Below, piece after piece: positions 22,442 to 34,543 of a stretch of 64,000 nt of DNA. The notes beneath the pieces were generated by a model. That model saw only the letters and a program-made list of their open reading frames with translations. It had not been told where the DNA came from and ran no database searches. Position 1 is the stretch's first letter. Every line of letters begins with the position of its first letter. A program made the position numbers and the translations under genes. This stretch comes from Rhodospirillales bacterium (lineage in GTDB: Bacteria > Pseudomonadota > Alphaproteobacteria > Rhodospirillales > Defluviicoccaceae), in contig JADJRE010000017.1 in the NCBI GenBank assembly GCA_016712375.1, forward strand, positions 50,499-114,498, written 5' to 3'.

Positions 22442-23068
22442 TCAAGCCGACTTGTCGGCCGTCTCCGCCTCTTCCTCGGCCGCCGGCTCGGCGATCTCTT
22501 CGGTGGACGGAGAAGCGATGCTGGCGATCGTGGCCTGAGGATTGTCCTCGCCGATTTCGACGTCGGCCGGCAGGGTGATCGTGTCCAGATGCACGACGTC
22601 GCCCATCTCCAAGCCGGTGAGGTCGACACGCACACATTCCGGAATGGCGTCGGGCCTGCAGATCAGCTCGATGGTGTGGCGCACGATGTTGAGCACGCCG
22701 CCGCGCTTCAGCCCTGGCGACTTGTCCTCGTTCTCGAAGCGCACCTCGACGTCGACATTGATCTTCGTCGTCGCGCTGAAGCGCATGAAGTCCACGTGCA
22801 GCGGCTTGCCGGAAACCGGGTCGTGCTGCACCTCGCGCGGCAGCACCCGCTCCTTGCGGCCATCGACGGCAATCTCGAAGACGTGCGCCATGAAGCCCGG
22901 CCGGCGCAGATGCCTCAGCACCTCGGCGCCGTCGAGCGCGATCATCAACGGATCCTGCCGGTTGCCGTAGATGACCCCCGGGATGCGACCGGCGCGGCGC
23001 TGCTCCCGCGCCCCACCCTTGCCGGAGCGACTGCGGACCTCCGCGGCCAGGGAAACAACGTCTGCCAT
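22442..23068 (-). CDS. rplY: 50S ribosomal protein L25 (Ctc/TL5 type)
   Basis: 5S-rRNA-binding ribosomal protein of the long Ctc form, 208 residues. The N-terminal L25 domain shows [22 protein letters not shown], and the C-terminal beta domain (from about residue 100) shows [21 protein letters not shown] and HLDTITLP, ending in an acidic Glu/Ala-rich tail. The ATG at 23068 has GGAG about 8 bases upstream and gives the canonical start; an open extension to 23404 is not coding. It lies 77 bp downstream of prs and 34 bp upstream of pth. Confidence 0.96.
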   Translation of the reverse strand: MADVVSLAAEVRSRSGKGGAREQRRAGRIPGVIYGNRQDPLMIALDGAEVLRHLRRPGFMAHVFEIAVDGRKERVLPREVQHDPVSGKPLHVDFMRFSATTKINVDVEVRFENEDKSPGLKRGGVLNIVRHTIELICRPDAIPECVRVDLTGLEMGDVVHLDTITLPADVEIGEDNPQATIASIASPSTEEIAEPAAEEEAETADKSA

Positions 23069-23145
23069 GAACTCAACTCCTTTTTCGAAACGCTGGTGAC
23101 GCCGCTGATGGCGGTGGCCCAGTGATAGATCGACCGCGGCAACAA

Positions 23146-24078
23146 TCAGTCGAACAGGCTGGAAACCGAGGCCTCCTCGCTGATCCGGTTCATCGCCTCG
23201 GCCATCAGCTGCGCGATCGGCAATTGCTCGATGTTGTGCGAAATCCGCACCGCCTCCGTCGCCGGGATGCTGTCGGTGATGATCAGCTTCTCGATCGGCG
23301 AGGCGGAGACGCGGGCAACCGCGCCGCCGGACAGCACGCCGTGGGTGGCGTAGGCGGCGACCGAGGACGCCCCTTCCTCCATCAGCGCGCGGGCGGCGTT
23401 GCACAGGGTGCCGGCGGAATCGACGATGTCGTCGATCAAGATGCAGCGGAGGTCGCGCACGTCGCCGATGACGTGCATCACCTCGGAGACGCCGGCCCGC
23501 TCGCGCCGCTTGTCGATGATCGCGAGGTCGCTGCCGAGCCGCTTGGCGATGGCGCGCGCCCGGAAGACCCCGCCGATGTCGGGCGAAACGACCAGCAGAT
23601 CCTCGGAATTGAAGCGGCGCTGAATGTCAGTGGTGAACTCCGGCGCCGAGTAGAGATTGTCCAGCGGAATGTCGAAGAAACCCTGGATCTGGCCGGCGTG
23701 CAAATCGAGCGTCAGCACTCTGTCGGCGCCGGCAACAGTGATCAGGTTGGCCACCAGTTTCGCCGAGATCGGCGTGCGCGGCCCCGATTTGCGGTCCTGC
23801 CGGCCGTAGCCGTAGTAGGGAATGACCGCGGTGATCCGCCTGGCGGAGCCGCGACGCAGCGCATCCAGCGTCACCAGCAGCTCCATGACGTTGTCATTCG
23901 CCGGATAGGAGGTGGACTGGATGACGAAAACATCCTCGCCGCGCACGTTCTCGTGGATCTCGACGAACACTTCCATATCGGAGAAGCGCCGGATGCTCGC
24001 TTTGCAGATCGACAAATTCAGATAGGCGGCGATCGCTTCGGCGAGCGGCCGATTGCTGTTACAGGCGACGATTTTCAT
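23146..24078 (-). CDS. prs: Ribose-phosphate pyrophosphokinase (PRPP synthetase)
   Basis: Makes PRPP from ribose 5-phosphate and ATP for nucleotide, histidine and tryptophan synthesis. The 310-residue product has the expected marks: [17 protein letters not shown], the flexible loop [10 protein letters not shown], the metal site [14 protein letters not shown] and the PRPP loop [12 protein letters not shown]. The ATG at 24078 (MKIVACNSN) is the family start; the frame is open to 24231 but that part is not conserved. No strong ribosome binding site is seen. It is the first gene of the prs-rplY-pth-ychF group. Confidence 0.96.
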   Translation of the reverse strand: MKIVACNSNRPLAEAIAAYLNLSICKASIRRFSDMEVFVEIHENVRGEDVFVIQSTSYPANDNVMELLVTLDALRRGSARRITAVIPYYGYGRQDRKSGPRTPISAKLVANLITVAGADRVLTLDLHAGQIQGFFDIPLDNLYSAPEFTTDIQRRFNSEDLLVVSPDIGGVFRARAIAKRLGSDLAIIDKRRERAGVSEVMHVIGDVRDLRCILIDDIVDSAGTLCNAARALMEEGASSVAAYATHGVLSGGAVARVSASPIEKLIITDSIPATEAVRISHNIEQLPIAQLMAEAMNRISEEASVSSLFD

Positions 24079-24267
24079 CGAGCGAAAGCCAGATCGAGTG
24101 CGAGGTGCGGTTATCGAGCAACGCGAAACGCGTCGGCATCCCCGCCGGCGACGGCTGATCCCCCTTCGCTGCGCGCGATGCGGCCGGACTGTAGCAATCC
24201 GGTCGCCGCGATGCAAATGGATGCGTGACAATGCCGTGCCTGCCCGTGGCGCGAGTTAACACGCCGC

Positions 24268-24708
24268 TTATCTTGGCGTCTCCTGCGTTGCCGTGCCGGC
24301 TGAACCGGTGACAGCAAAGGAGATGCTATACTTGGCTTTCTCCCCGCGTCGCGCCGCGTTGCGCATCATGTAGACGCGGACCGTGTAGTCGCCGGTGGAG
24401 GGCAGGGTGCCTGTCCATTCATTTCCGGAGGTCGAGCCGATGAAAATCGCTGTCTGCGATCCCGGTGGCAGGACGTTGAAATAGCTGCTCGAGTTGCTGG
24501 TCTTCAGGGTAACGGTCATCGTCTGCCCGGCGGCGGCGCTCAGCAGGTAGTCGACGCCGGCATCACCCTTGATCGAACCGGTGACGGTTGCCGACGATGC
24601 GCCGGCCGCAAAGTGGACTCTCTCCTGACGGATCTCCTGAGCGTTGATCCGCAACGGCGCCAATACGACAACGGCCGAGAACATCAGCGCGAACCACCAT
24701 GGCTTCAT
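24268..24708 (-). CDS. PliG-like secreted protein (putative inhibitor of g-type lysozyme)
   Basis: 146-residue protein with a signal peptide (residues 1-24, ending RINAQ). The mature part resembles PliG, the periplasmic inhibitor of goose-type lysozyme: VHFAAGASSATVTGSIKGDAG, then AAAGQTMTVTL, a PPGSQ turn, LPSTGDYTVRVYMMRNAARR and a last strand KYSISFAV. The same layout (SSAxxxGxIKG and LPxSGxYxxRVxxxRNxAR) is what I recall for E. coli PliG. Such proteins are sometimes labelled DNA breaking-rejoining protein. The ATG at 24708 has GGAGGG about 9 bases upstream. It is monocistronic, with no lysozyme gene nearby. Confidence 0.7.
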   Translation of the reverse strand: MKPWWFALMFSAVVVLAPLRINAQEIRQERVHFAAGASSATVTGSIKGDAGVDYLLSAAAGQTMTVTLKTSNSSSYFNVLPPGSQTAIFIGSTSGNEWTGTLPSTGDYTVRVYMMRNAARRGEKAKYSISFAVTGSAGTATQETPR

Positions 24709-24849
24709 CAACTTGTCCCTCCCTGGCGCAGACTTGCGCAGCAGCCGGATGTGTCCAGCACGCGCTGTTTACTATAAGGACTCACACCCTTCTGTCATGC
24801 AGCACACGCGGCGCCGGGCAAGGCGGCCGGCATCGAACGAGGAGCCCGC

Positions 24850-25275
24850 TCAGGTCAGCAGGAAGTGCGCGTGCGCGGCGGCGACCAGGCGGCTCGGGTC
24901 GGCTTGCCAGGCGGTAACCCGCACGTTCGCTACCGTCCGGCCCTGGCGGATGATCGAGCCGCGTGCGTAGGTATCCTCCGCCCGGCACGGCCGCAGATAA
25001 TCGATCGAAACGTTGACGATCCGCGGGACCACCTGCACCTCGGTCTCGACCAGCAGATGCATCATCGCCGCGTGCTCCAAAAGCGCGCCGACGACGCCGC
25101 CGTGGATAGCGCGGACGACGAAGTTGCCAATGTTGTGCTCGCGAAAGCGCAGCGCCGTCATCAGGCCGACCTCGTCGCGCAGCAGCTCCAGGCCGACCGT
25201 CCGGGCGTAGGGGACCAGGCCGTTAATTGCCGCAAGATCGCCCGTCGCCCGCAGTTCGGCGACGCTCTTCAGCAT
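24850..25275 (-). CDS. PaaI-type hotdog-fold thioesterase
   Basis: 141-residue acyl-CoA thioesterase-like protein. The hotdog core is visible: RFREHNIGNFVVRAIHGGVVGALLEHAA, where HGG is the usual PaaI motif and an acidic residue sits in the following helix, then VNVSIDYLRPCRAEDTYARGSI and a final AAAHAHFLL strand. The acyl group is unknown. Its ATG lies inside the end of the preceding thioesterase gene (7-base overlap, ATGCTGA). The two are translationally coupled and probably form a mixed or paired complex. Confidence 0.85.
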   Translation of the reverse strand: MLKSVAELRATGDLAAINGLVPYARTVGLELLRDEVGLMTALRFREHNIGNFVVRAIHGGVVGALLEHAAMMHLLVETEVQVVPRIVNVSIDYLRPCRAEDTYARGSIIRQGRTVANVRVTAWQADPSRLVAAAHAHFLLT

Positions 25276-25772
25276 CGATCGCCGCCGCGGGCGGTCCCGG
25301 ACGCGACGTCCTCCGATACTGCGGCGGCGGCGCTGAAGCCGACACCGCCCAGCATGAAGGTGCCGGTGCAATGTGCGATCGCATCGTCTGGGCTGTCGTG
25401 GAACGCTTGCCCACGGACGAAGGCGACGCTGGCGGTGACCTTGTAGCATTCGGCCGTGGCGCGGATCGTCTGTTCCGGCGTCGCTGGTTTCAGATAATCG
25501 ATGCGCAGGTCGAGCGTAGCCAGCGGCGTTCCCTCCGGCACGCTCGCCATCACGACCAGTCCGCACAGGGTGTCGAGCAGCGAAGTGACGACGCCGCTGT
25601 GAACCACCCGCGTGCGCGGATTACCGATCAGCTTCTCGTCCCAATCAAGGCTCATCATGCCGCTGCCGCGCCGCACCTCGTCCAGCCGCATGCCGAGCAG
25701 CCGGCAGTGCGGGATGCCGGCGAAGGCGGATACAACACGGGCTAGATCGGGCGGGCGGGCGGAACGGGTCAC
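25269..25772 (-). CDS. PaaI-type hotdog-fold thioesterase, first of two overlapping genes
   Basis: 167-residue hotdog-fold protein, paralogous in layout to the next gene: GNPRTRVVHSGVVTSLLDTLCG is the catalytic helix region (HSG with Asp in LLDT), TLDLRIDYLKPATPEQTI is the central strand pair, and HCTGTFMLGGVGF closes the fold. A GTG start at 25772 is used; no other start fits before the conserved region. The product is probably cytosolic. The pair of adjacent thioesterase genes suggests a heteromer or division of substrates; neither has an assigned pathway here. The gene is divergent from the dienelactone hydrolase gene. Confidence 0.85.
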   Translation of the reverse strand: MTRSARPPDLARVVSAFAGIPHCRLLGMRLDEVRRGSGMMSLDWDEKLIGNPRTRVVHSGVVTSLLDTLCGLVVMASVPEGTPLATLDLRIDYLKPATPEQTIRATAECYKVTASVAFVRGQAFHDSPDDAIAHCTGTFMLGGVGFSAAAAVSEDVASGTARGGDRC

Positions 25773-25891
25773 GGCGATAGCACTTCTGTCACGTTCGGAA
25801 CTCGACGACGATCGTTCTTATCAGCAATACTTGCGCCGCCGAAACGTTTCAAACGGCCGATGCGGCGGCCGGGCGGAGGGAGAGGGAACGC

Positions 25892-26560
25892 ATGGGCGAG
25901 AACATCCGGCTGCGCGCCGAAGACGGAGTGGCGTTTGGCGCATGGCGCGCCGATCCGGCGGGTCCCACCCGCGGTGCGGTGGTAGTCGTCCAGGAAGTGT
26001 TCGGCGTCAACGCGCACATCCGCGACGTCTGCGAGCGCTTCTCGGCATCCGGTTACGCGACCATCGCGCCGGCGCTGTTCGACCGGCTGCGCCCGGGAGT
26101 CGAACTGGACTATGACGAGGCGGGCGTGACCGAGGGCCGCGCTCTGGTCGGTGGCGTGGGCTGGGATGCGCCGATGCGCGACATCCAGGCCGCGGCAAAG
26201 GCGCTGCGGACCGATGGCAAGGTCGGCGTGGTCGGCTACTGCTGGGGCGGCACCGTCGCCTGGCTCGCCGGCTGCCGGCTCGACGTCGCCTGCGTTTCCG
26301 CCTACTACGGCCGGCAGATCGTCGACTTCACCGCCGAGAAGCCGCGCTGCCCCTCGATCCTGCACTTCGGCGCCAGAGGATCCGCTGATCCCGCGGAGAA
26401 CGTCGAGAAGGTGCGCACCGCCTATCCGAACGTTCCGCTCTACCTCTACGACGGCGCCGGCCATGGTTTCAACTGCGACCGGCGTGCCGACTTCCGGCCG
26501 GCCGCCGCCGAGGCGGCACTAAGGCGCACGCTCGCGCTGTTCGCCGAGCATCTGAAGTAG
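25892..26560 (+). CDS. Dienelactone hydrolase family protein
   Basis: 222-residue alpha/beta hydrolase with the Cys nucleophile typical of dienelactone hydrolases: Cys117 in VVGYCWGG, Glu35 in VVQEVFGVNAHIRD and His191 in GAGHGFNCD. The third residue, Asp, should lie in a segment like EDPLIP around residue 163, but the frame as given reads RGSADP there. Reading one base over between about 26375 and 26392 gives EDPLIP exactly, so a paired insertion and deletion seem to hide the catalytic Asp (see findings). The substrate is unknown. It is likely monocistronic. Confidence 0.85.
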   Translation: MGENIRLRAEDGVAFGAWRADPAGPTRGAVVVVQEVFGVNAHIRDVCERFSASGYATIAPALFDRLRPGVELDYDEAGVTEGRALVGGVGWDAPMRDIQAAAKALRTDGKVGVVGYCWGGTVAWLAGCRLDVACVSAYYGRQIVDFTAEKPRCPSILHFGARGSADPAENVEKVRTAYPNVPLYLYDGAGHGFNCDRRADFRPAAAEAALRRTLALFAEHLK

Positions 26561-26701
26561 ACGGCATCCCCGCGACCTTCAGGAGACACTACGACGCCTC
26601 GATGCGTTCGCCGTCGGCTGGACACCGTCGCCGGCGAACTGCTATAAGCCAAGCCTTATCGGATGCCGTGGTGGCGCGACTCGATCACGTTTATCCGATG
26701 C

Positions 26702-26777
<76 letters not shown>

Positions 26778-26993
26778 TTCTTCCGGATTCCTATCCGTCT
26801 TGGCAGAGATTGCGGATCAACCTAAACCGGGTTCTCGCGTGATCTATAGAACGCGGGTCGCCCGAACCGGTCACCGCCATCGCGGCGTCTACGATTGCCG
26901 CTGGTCTATGATCGCTCGCATCGCGTAACGCAATGTGACAGAAACGGATACCTGTTTCGCCGCTGGGCGGTCTGCAGCGAGGTTCGAGAGTCC

Positions 26994-27653
26994 ATGCGTT
27001 ACACTATCGTCCCGGTTACGCCGTTCCAGCAGAATTGTACCGTCATCTGGTGCGAGCGGACGATGCGGGGCGCTGTGGTCGATCCCGGCGGTGATGTCGA
27101 TCGCATTCTTCAGGCGGCTGACGCTGCGGGGGTGGTGCTGGAAAAGGTCTTGCTGACGCACGGGCACCTCGACCACGCCGGTGGTGCAGCCGACCTTGCC
27201 ACGCGCCGCAGCCTGCCGATCGAGGGGCCGCACATCGACGACAAGTTCTGGCTGGATGGCATGGCGCAGCAATGCCGTATGTTCGGCGTCTCTCCGATGC
27301 CGCCGGTTGTGCCCGACAGCTGGCTGGCTGCCGGTGACAGGGTAACGGTCGGTGAGTTAGAGCTGGAGGTGCGGCATTGTCCTGGACACACGCCGGGACA
27401 CGTCGCCTTCGTCGACGCCGTGGCGCGACTGGCGCTGGTCGGCGATGTGCTGTTTGCTGGCTCGATCGGGCGCACCGACTTCCCCGGCGGTGATCACGAC
27501 ACGCTGATCGCTTCAATCCGCGAGCAGTTGTTTACACTGGGCGACGACATCCGCTTCATTCCAGGCCACGGGCCAATGTCGACCTTCGGTGAGGAGAGGC
27601 GCGCCAACCCGTTCGTCGCCGATCGTTCTCCCGGCTGGCGGTCGCGCCTGTAA
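26994..27653 (+). CDS. MBL-fold metallo-hydrolase (glyoxalase II-like, YcbL type)
   Basis: 219-residue metallo-beta-lactamase-fold enzyme. The metal site THGHLDHAGG is near residue 53, with further ligands in HCPGHTPGHV, VGDVLFAGSIGRTDFPGGD and PGHGPMSTFGEERRANPF. This is the YcbL/GloB-like set with two metal sites. The function is probably hydrolysis of S-lactoylglutathione or another thioester, but this is family inference. The frame opens at 26895, yet the ATG at 26994 (MRYTIVPVTPFQQNC) is the family start. It follows the tRNA-Phe gene by about 215 bp that hold nothing I recognise. Confidence 0.9.
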   Translation: MRYTIVPVTPFQQNCTVIWCERTMRGAVVDPGGDVDRILQAADAAGVVLEKVLLTHGHLDHAGGAADLATRRSLPIEGPHIDDKFWLDGMAQQCRMFGVSPMPPVVPDSWLAAGDRVTVGELELEVRHCPGHTPGHVAFVDAVARLALVGDVLFAGSIGRTDFPGGDHDTLIASIREQLFTLGDDIRFIPGHGPMSTFGEERRANPFVADRSPGWRSRL

Positions 27654-27685
27654 CCCACCAGCCTTCCTGAGGACTAGTGGTTTGC

Positions 27686-28474
27686 TTATGGCCGGCTATC
27701 GTCGCCCGCCGCAGACACAGGAGCCAGGTTCCCGATCTCGACCTGCCGCTTCTTGGTGTAGAGAAAGCGTACGAGGTCGTATTCGAACGGGGAGCCGCTC
27801 TCGAAGTAGCGGAATGGTTGTACGTAGCGGGCATTGACGATGTCCGTCGCCATGATCGCTGGATAGCGCGACTGAATCGACGACGCTCCGAAGGGATCGA
27901 CAACCGCAAATGCAGCGGTGTCGGTGACTGTGCCGGCGGTGTCGCGCACATTGGAGGGGCCGAGAATCGGTAGGACGAGGTAGGGGCCGCCATCGAGCCC
28001 CCAGTACCCCAGCGTTTTGCCAAAGTCGTCATTGTATCGCGGCAGACCCATGGGGGTGGCGATGTCGACAAGTCCGAACATGCCGAGCAACGAGTTGGCG
28101 CCGAAGCGCATCGCAGTCTCAAAGGCGCCTTCGAATTCGAGTTGCAGCACCTGGTTGGCGAAGGTGACGAGGCTCGCGATGTTGGCGAAGAAGTCGGACA
28201 CCCGGTCGCGAATCGGCAGCGGCACGACTGTGGTATAGGCATCGACCACCGGCAGCAGCACCCAGCGGTCGGCCTGAGCGTTAAACTTGTAGATCCGGCG
28301 GTTGAGGCCCTCCCACGGGTCATCGACGGCGATAAACGATGTCTTGTTTTCTTCGCCGGCGGCGCCAGCGACTTCAATGGATGGCTCGCCGCTCGTGCTC
28401 GCGCATCCGGCGAGCAGGCATGCCGTGATCAGCACGGCGATGCGCTGGCGCCATCGGGTCATTATGGGGGTCAT
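27686..28474 (-). CDS. mlaA: MlaA (VacJ) family outer-membrane lipoprotein
   Basis: Outer-membrane ring protein that removes mislocalised phospholipids for retrograde transport. It has a lipoprotein signal with LLAGC and the classic MlaA blocks: DPWEGLNRRIYKFN, PLPIRDRVSDFFANI, RFGANSLLGMFGLVDIATPMGLP, DFGKTLGYWGLDGGPYLVLPILGPS and DPFG. The ATG at 28474 overlaps the TGA of the hydrolase lipoprotein gene (ATGA), so the two are coupled. No MlaBCDEF genes are in the window, although pqiBC, another MCE system, lies 20 kb away. Confidence 0.92.
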   Translation of the reverse strand: MTPIMTRWRQRIAVLITACLLAGCASTSGEPSIEVAGAAGEENKTSFIAVDDPWEGLNRRIYKFNAQADRWVLLPVVDAYTTVVPLPIRDRVSDFFANIASLVTFANQVLQLEFEGAFETAMRFGANSLLGMFGLVDIATPMGLPRYNDDFGKTLGYWGLDGGPYLVLPILGPSNVRDTAGTVTDTAAFAVVDPFGASSIQSRYPAIMATDIVNARYVQPFRYFESGSPFEYDLVRFLYTKKRQVEIGNLAPVSAAGDDSRP

Positions 28475-29786
28475 TGCCCGACGAACCGCACGAACGCTGC
28501 CACCGCATGCGGATCCTGCATGTTTCCGCAATGGCCGCCGTTGGGAAAGATCGTGGCTCGGCTGGCGAACGTCCGCCGCAGGAAGTCGAGATCGCCGGGC
28601 GAAAGGATCACGTCGTCGGCATTGGTCACCACACCGACTTTATCCGAGTGGGCAAGAAACGGTTCGATGTATTCAAGACTCGCCTCGGCAATGATCTTCT
28701 GCTGCGTCAGCGCCGGATTGCGTGCCCGGTAGTACGGATAGAGCAACTCCTCGAAGTAGCGAATGAATCCGCGCCGCATCGCGGCGTCGAAAAACGGTGT
28801 GAGGGAGGTCGAGACTCGCAGATCGCGGTCGGCCGGCACCAGGTAGCCCGACCGGCTCATCACGTCAGCGGTGAACGCTATATTCGCAGACGCCAGTCTA
28901 AAGACGGCGCCAATCAGCGCAGCCAGTTGGTCCTCGGTTGGCTTCAGTGCCAGATAAGCCTCGTAGAGAAGATCGGGGCCGAAAGCCACCGATTGCGAGC
29001 GCCGATAGACTGCCGCAAGCCGCGAGAGCGTCCTGTCGATAAAGGTAGTCAGTCCGTCGACACCGCCCGGGACGTTCTCAGTGAGCATGTCATCCAGGAC
29101 CCGCGACGAGCGGTAGAGACTGACCGGCGGGTTGATCAGGAGAACGCGCTGAAAGCCGATCGTCCGCTGGCGATCGTCGAGTTCGGCGACAAATGCCGAT
29201 TGCCACCCGCCCAGGCTGTAACCGACGAGCGAAACTCCTTCGACCGGCACCCTCGCCTCCACGTCGCGACGTACCCGTTGCATGGCCGTGTACAAGTCCT
29301 GCGCGTCCTGGCTGGTCCACCCCGGGACGCTGGTGGCCGATGAGGTGACCATGAAGTTGGGGAACGTTGGCGACGACAACGAGGCGACGTGATAGCCGGC
29401 GACAAAGAAGACCTCTTGGAGAAATCGGGAAAGCCGGTCGGCGTGGCCAGCGTTGGTACCGGCGACAATCAACACCAGCGGTGCGCTTCCACGCTGTGTC
29501 GCCAGCGAGTAGCGGAACCGGTTCTCATACCAGAAGATATCAGGGACGACCCGGTCATCAATGATCGACAGGCTTCGCTGCTCGATCGGATCTCTTTCGG
29601 CAGTATCACACGGGCTGCTTCTGGGGTGCCGACCACGGTGGCCACGAACGGATTGCTGAAAGGATAGACATAAGGCCCTTCCGGCGATGCCAATCGTTCG
29701 CGTTCGGGCTGAAAAGCGGGATGGCAGGCGCAAAGCGCCAATATCAACGTCAGCGAAAGCAGGCCAACTGCGCCCCGCACACGCAT
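28471..29786 (-). CDS. Alpha/beta-hydrolase lipoprotein coupled to mlaA, one frame break
   Basis: Predicted envelope serine hydrolase of about 438 residues. The N-terminal piece (from the ATG at 29786) has a lipoprotein-type signal ending ALCAC and a block YVYPFSNPFVATVVGTPE. The main piece has GYSLGGW with the nucleophile Ser, VVTNADDVIL with the likely Asp and NGGHCGNM with the likely His. The pieces are in different frames; adding one C near 29592 (ATC-CCG-ATC) joins ILPKEI to PIEQRSLSIIDDRVVPD. The gene overlaps mlaA by 4 bases. A role in lipid turnover with MlaA is inferred from this coupling only. Confidence 0.78.
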
Positions 29787-29905
29787 CTCCCCTGTTATGG
29801 CACCCCCTAGCGGAGTGCGCCGCCAGCGCCGCTCATACATGATATCGCACGGCGATGTGTGAAGAAACCCACTCGCCGCTGTGGGCGGGTACCGCCAGGT
29901 CGGAG

Positions 29906-30076
29906 CTACTGCACCTGCTTCTGAATGTTCTCTCCCGCCTTTTCGATTCCCTGGCCGGTCGTCTTGACGTTTTCGTTGGTATCCTGCTTCGCGCCCTTCC
30001 AGGTCTCACTACACCCCGCCGCGCCTAACCCTAAGAGCGACATGCCAACAATCGCCAACCGCACTTGCTTCCACAT
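29906..30076 (-). CDS. Entericidin-like small lipoprotein
   Basis: A 56-residue lipoprotein too short for usual ORF length limits. It starts MWKQVRLAIVG, continues with a hydrophobic segment and the lipobox LGAAGCS (Cys22), then has a short polar mature part with the repeated pattern ETWKGAKQDTNENVKTTGQG and IEKAGENIQKQVQ, as in EcnA/EcnB entericidins. The start ATG at 30076 has GGCGGAGG 8-12 bases upstream. Entericidins are small envelope lipoproteins; a toxin/antidote role was proposed in enterobacteria but is uncertain here, as there is only one such gene. It lies upstream of the hydrolase-mlaA pair on the same strand. Confidence 0.85.
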   Translation of the reverse strand: MWKQVRLAIVGMSLLGLGAAGCSETWKGAKQDTNENVKTTGQGIEKAGENIQKQVQ

Positions 30077-30294
30077 TTCAACACCCTCCGCCGTTCATCA
30101 CTGCAGACCTCTTTTCGGGCAAGTCGGCGCAACTCGCTCTCGCCGCTGCCCGCAACACTAACTGTTTCATCGCCTTATGGGTCCGCGCGAAATTTCATCG
30201 ATGGATGCGCGTGATCAGGATAGGTTGACCAAGCCGTTGTCTCCTCAGGTTGCTAGGCGTCGCTCTGGCAACGATGACCAGCCTCGGGGAACGC

Positions 30295-33762
<3,468 letters not shown>

Positions 33763-34076
33763 GAGGTTCAGTGAACGACGGCGCTACTCAGCCGAACGTT
33801 CCAGTGGCGGGAAGCGAAATTGTATTGTCCCTGCTATCGAAGTTACGCGGACCTCCTGAAAAAGCTCTCGGGCTATACTTAAGGGATAGAAATTCGTCCT
33901 CCCGTCGCCGGCACGGATCAGCGCGCTGGTGATGGGCTCGCGGCGTAGGCGCGTTAGGGAGGGGTCCGAGACGGGACTTCCCGGTGGGCGATTGAACCGC
34001 GGCCGCGCCGCGAGCCGGGGCCTTTGCAAAAATCAAAGTCCGGTTGTTCAGCAGGCTCAGTCGAAAGCAGTGCTCT

Positions 34077-34096
34077 AAGCTGGTTGAAACCAGCTT
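34077..34096. repeat. Perfect inverted repeat, 9-bp arms
   Basis: AAGCTGGTT, two bases, then AACCAGCTT: a perfect 9-bp palindromic pair with a 2-bp spacer, just upstream of a possible promoter for the 34172 gene. The spacer is too short for an RNA hairpin loop without opening stem pairs, and no T run follows, so a protein-binding operator is more likely than a terminator. The binding protein is unknown. Confidence 0.6.
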
Positions 34097-34121
34097 GCAG
34101 CGATTGGCCGGCCGGTATAAG
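34095..34121 (+). promoter_or_regulatory. Candidate promoter for the small secreted protein gene at 34172
   Basis: A -35-like TTGCAG (34095-34100) and a -10-like TATAAG (34116-34121) are separated by 15 bp, somewhat short. The inverted repeat at 34077-34096 touches the -35 box, so a protein bound there could block or assist RNA polymerase. No experimental start is known. Confidence 0.35.
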
Positions 34122-34171
34122 CGCATCCGGCGCCCAAATCGGCGTCAAAGCACCTCAGGGAGGACCATCAC

Positions 34172-34495
34172 ATGCGCCTGTTGACCGCAATCGTACTCAC
34201 GCTTTTTGCCTTGCTGGGTGGGGCTGAAGCGGCGATGCACATGACGAAGCAGGATCAGCAAATATTGTCGCAGCTCAGTCCTGCGGCTCGCAAGGAAGTG
34301 ATGTCGCGGCTATCGCCGGGCGAGACGGTGAAAGGGATCGTCGAGACGATGGCACTCAACCGGCTGTCGCTGCTTTACGCCGAGGGCCGCGTCGTCGAGG
34401 TAGACGTTATCCAAGGTATCGCTACGGTCCAGTACCAGGACGGTACGACAAAGAAGGTACCGTTCAAGATCGACGAAGTGGTGATTCGCGATTAA
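34172..34495 (+). CDS. Small secreted protein of unknown function
   Basis: 107 residues with a clear signal peptide (residues 1-20, cut near GAEA-A). The mature part is mostly helical at first (MTKQDQQILSQLSPAARKEVMSRLSPGETVKGIVETMALNR is split here by LSPAAR), then has a short beta segment, RVVEVDVIQGIATVQYQDG with TTKKVPFKIDEVVIRD. I do not recognise the family. It has an apparent promoter and operator upstream and a hairpin downstream, so it is probably a single-gene transcription unit. A good AGGGAGG lies before the ATG (about 34157-34163). Confidence 0.75.
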   Translation: MRLLTAIVLTLFALLGGAEAAMHMTKQDQQILSQLSPAARKEVMSRLSPGETVKGIVETMALNRLSLLYAEGRVVEVDVIQGIATVQYQDGTTKKVPFKIDEVVIRD

Positions 34496-34504
34496 TCAAG
34501 TAAT

Positions 34505-34531
34505 GCGGAGCGGCGGTGCCGCTCCGCTGTT
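34505..34531 (+). terminator. Hairpin terminator after the 34172 gene
   Basis: GCGGAGCGGC (34505-34514), loop GGT, then GCCGCTCCGC (34518-34527) form a perfect 10-bp GC-rich stem starting 9 bases after the stop codon, followed by TGTT. It lies between two convergent genes and may serve both strands. The T tract is weak. Confidence 0.6.
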
Positions 34532-34543
34532 GCCCGATGCTCG

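Larger units (their letters stand above)
33763..34171. other. 409-bp intergenic region after dnaE
   Basis: No credible coding frame on either strand. Its right part holds a perfect inverted repeat (34077-34096) and a promoter-like pair in front of the next gene, listed separately. I see no T-rich dnaE terminator. Confidence 0.6.

Noticed and set aside
23122..24228. 368-codon open frame antisense to prs
   Set aside because: Shadow frame over a certain prs gene; rich in Arg, Gln and Asp with no family match.
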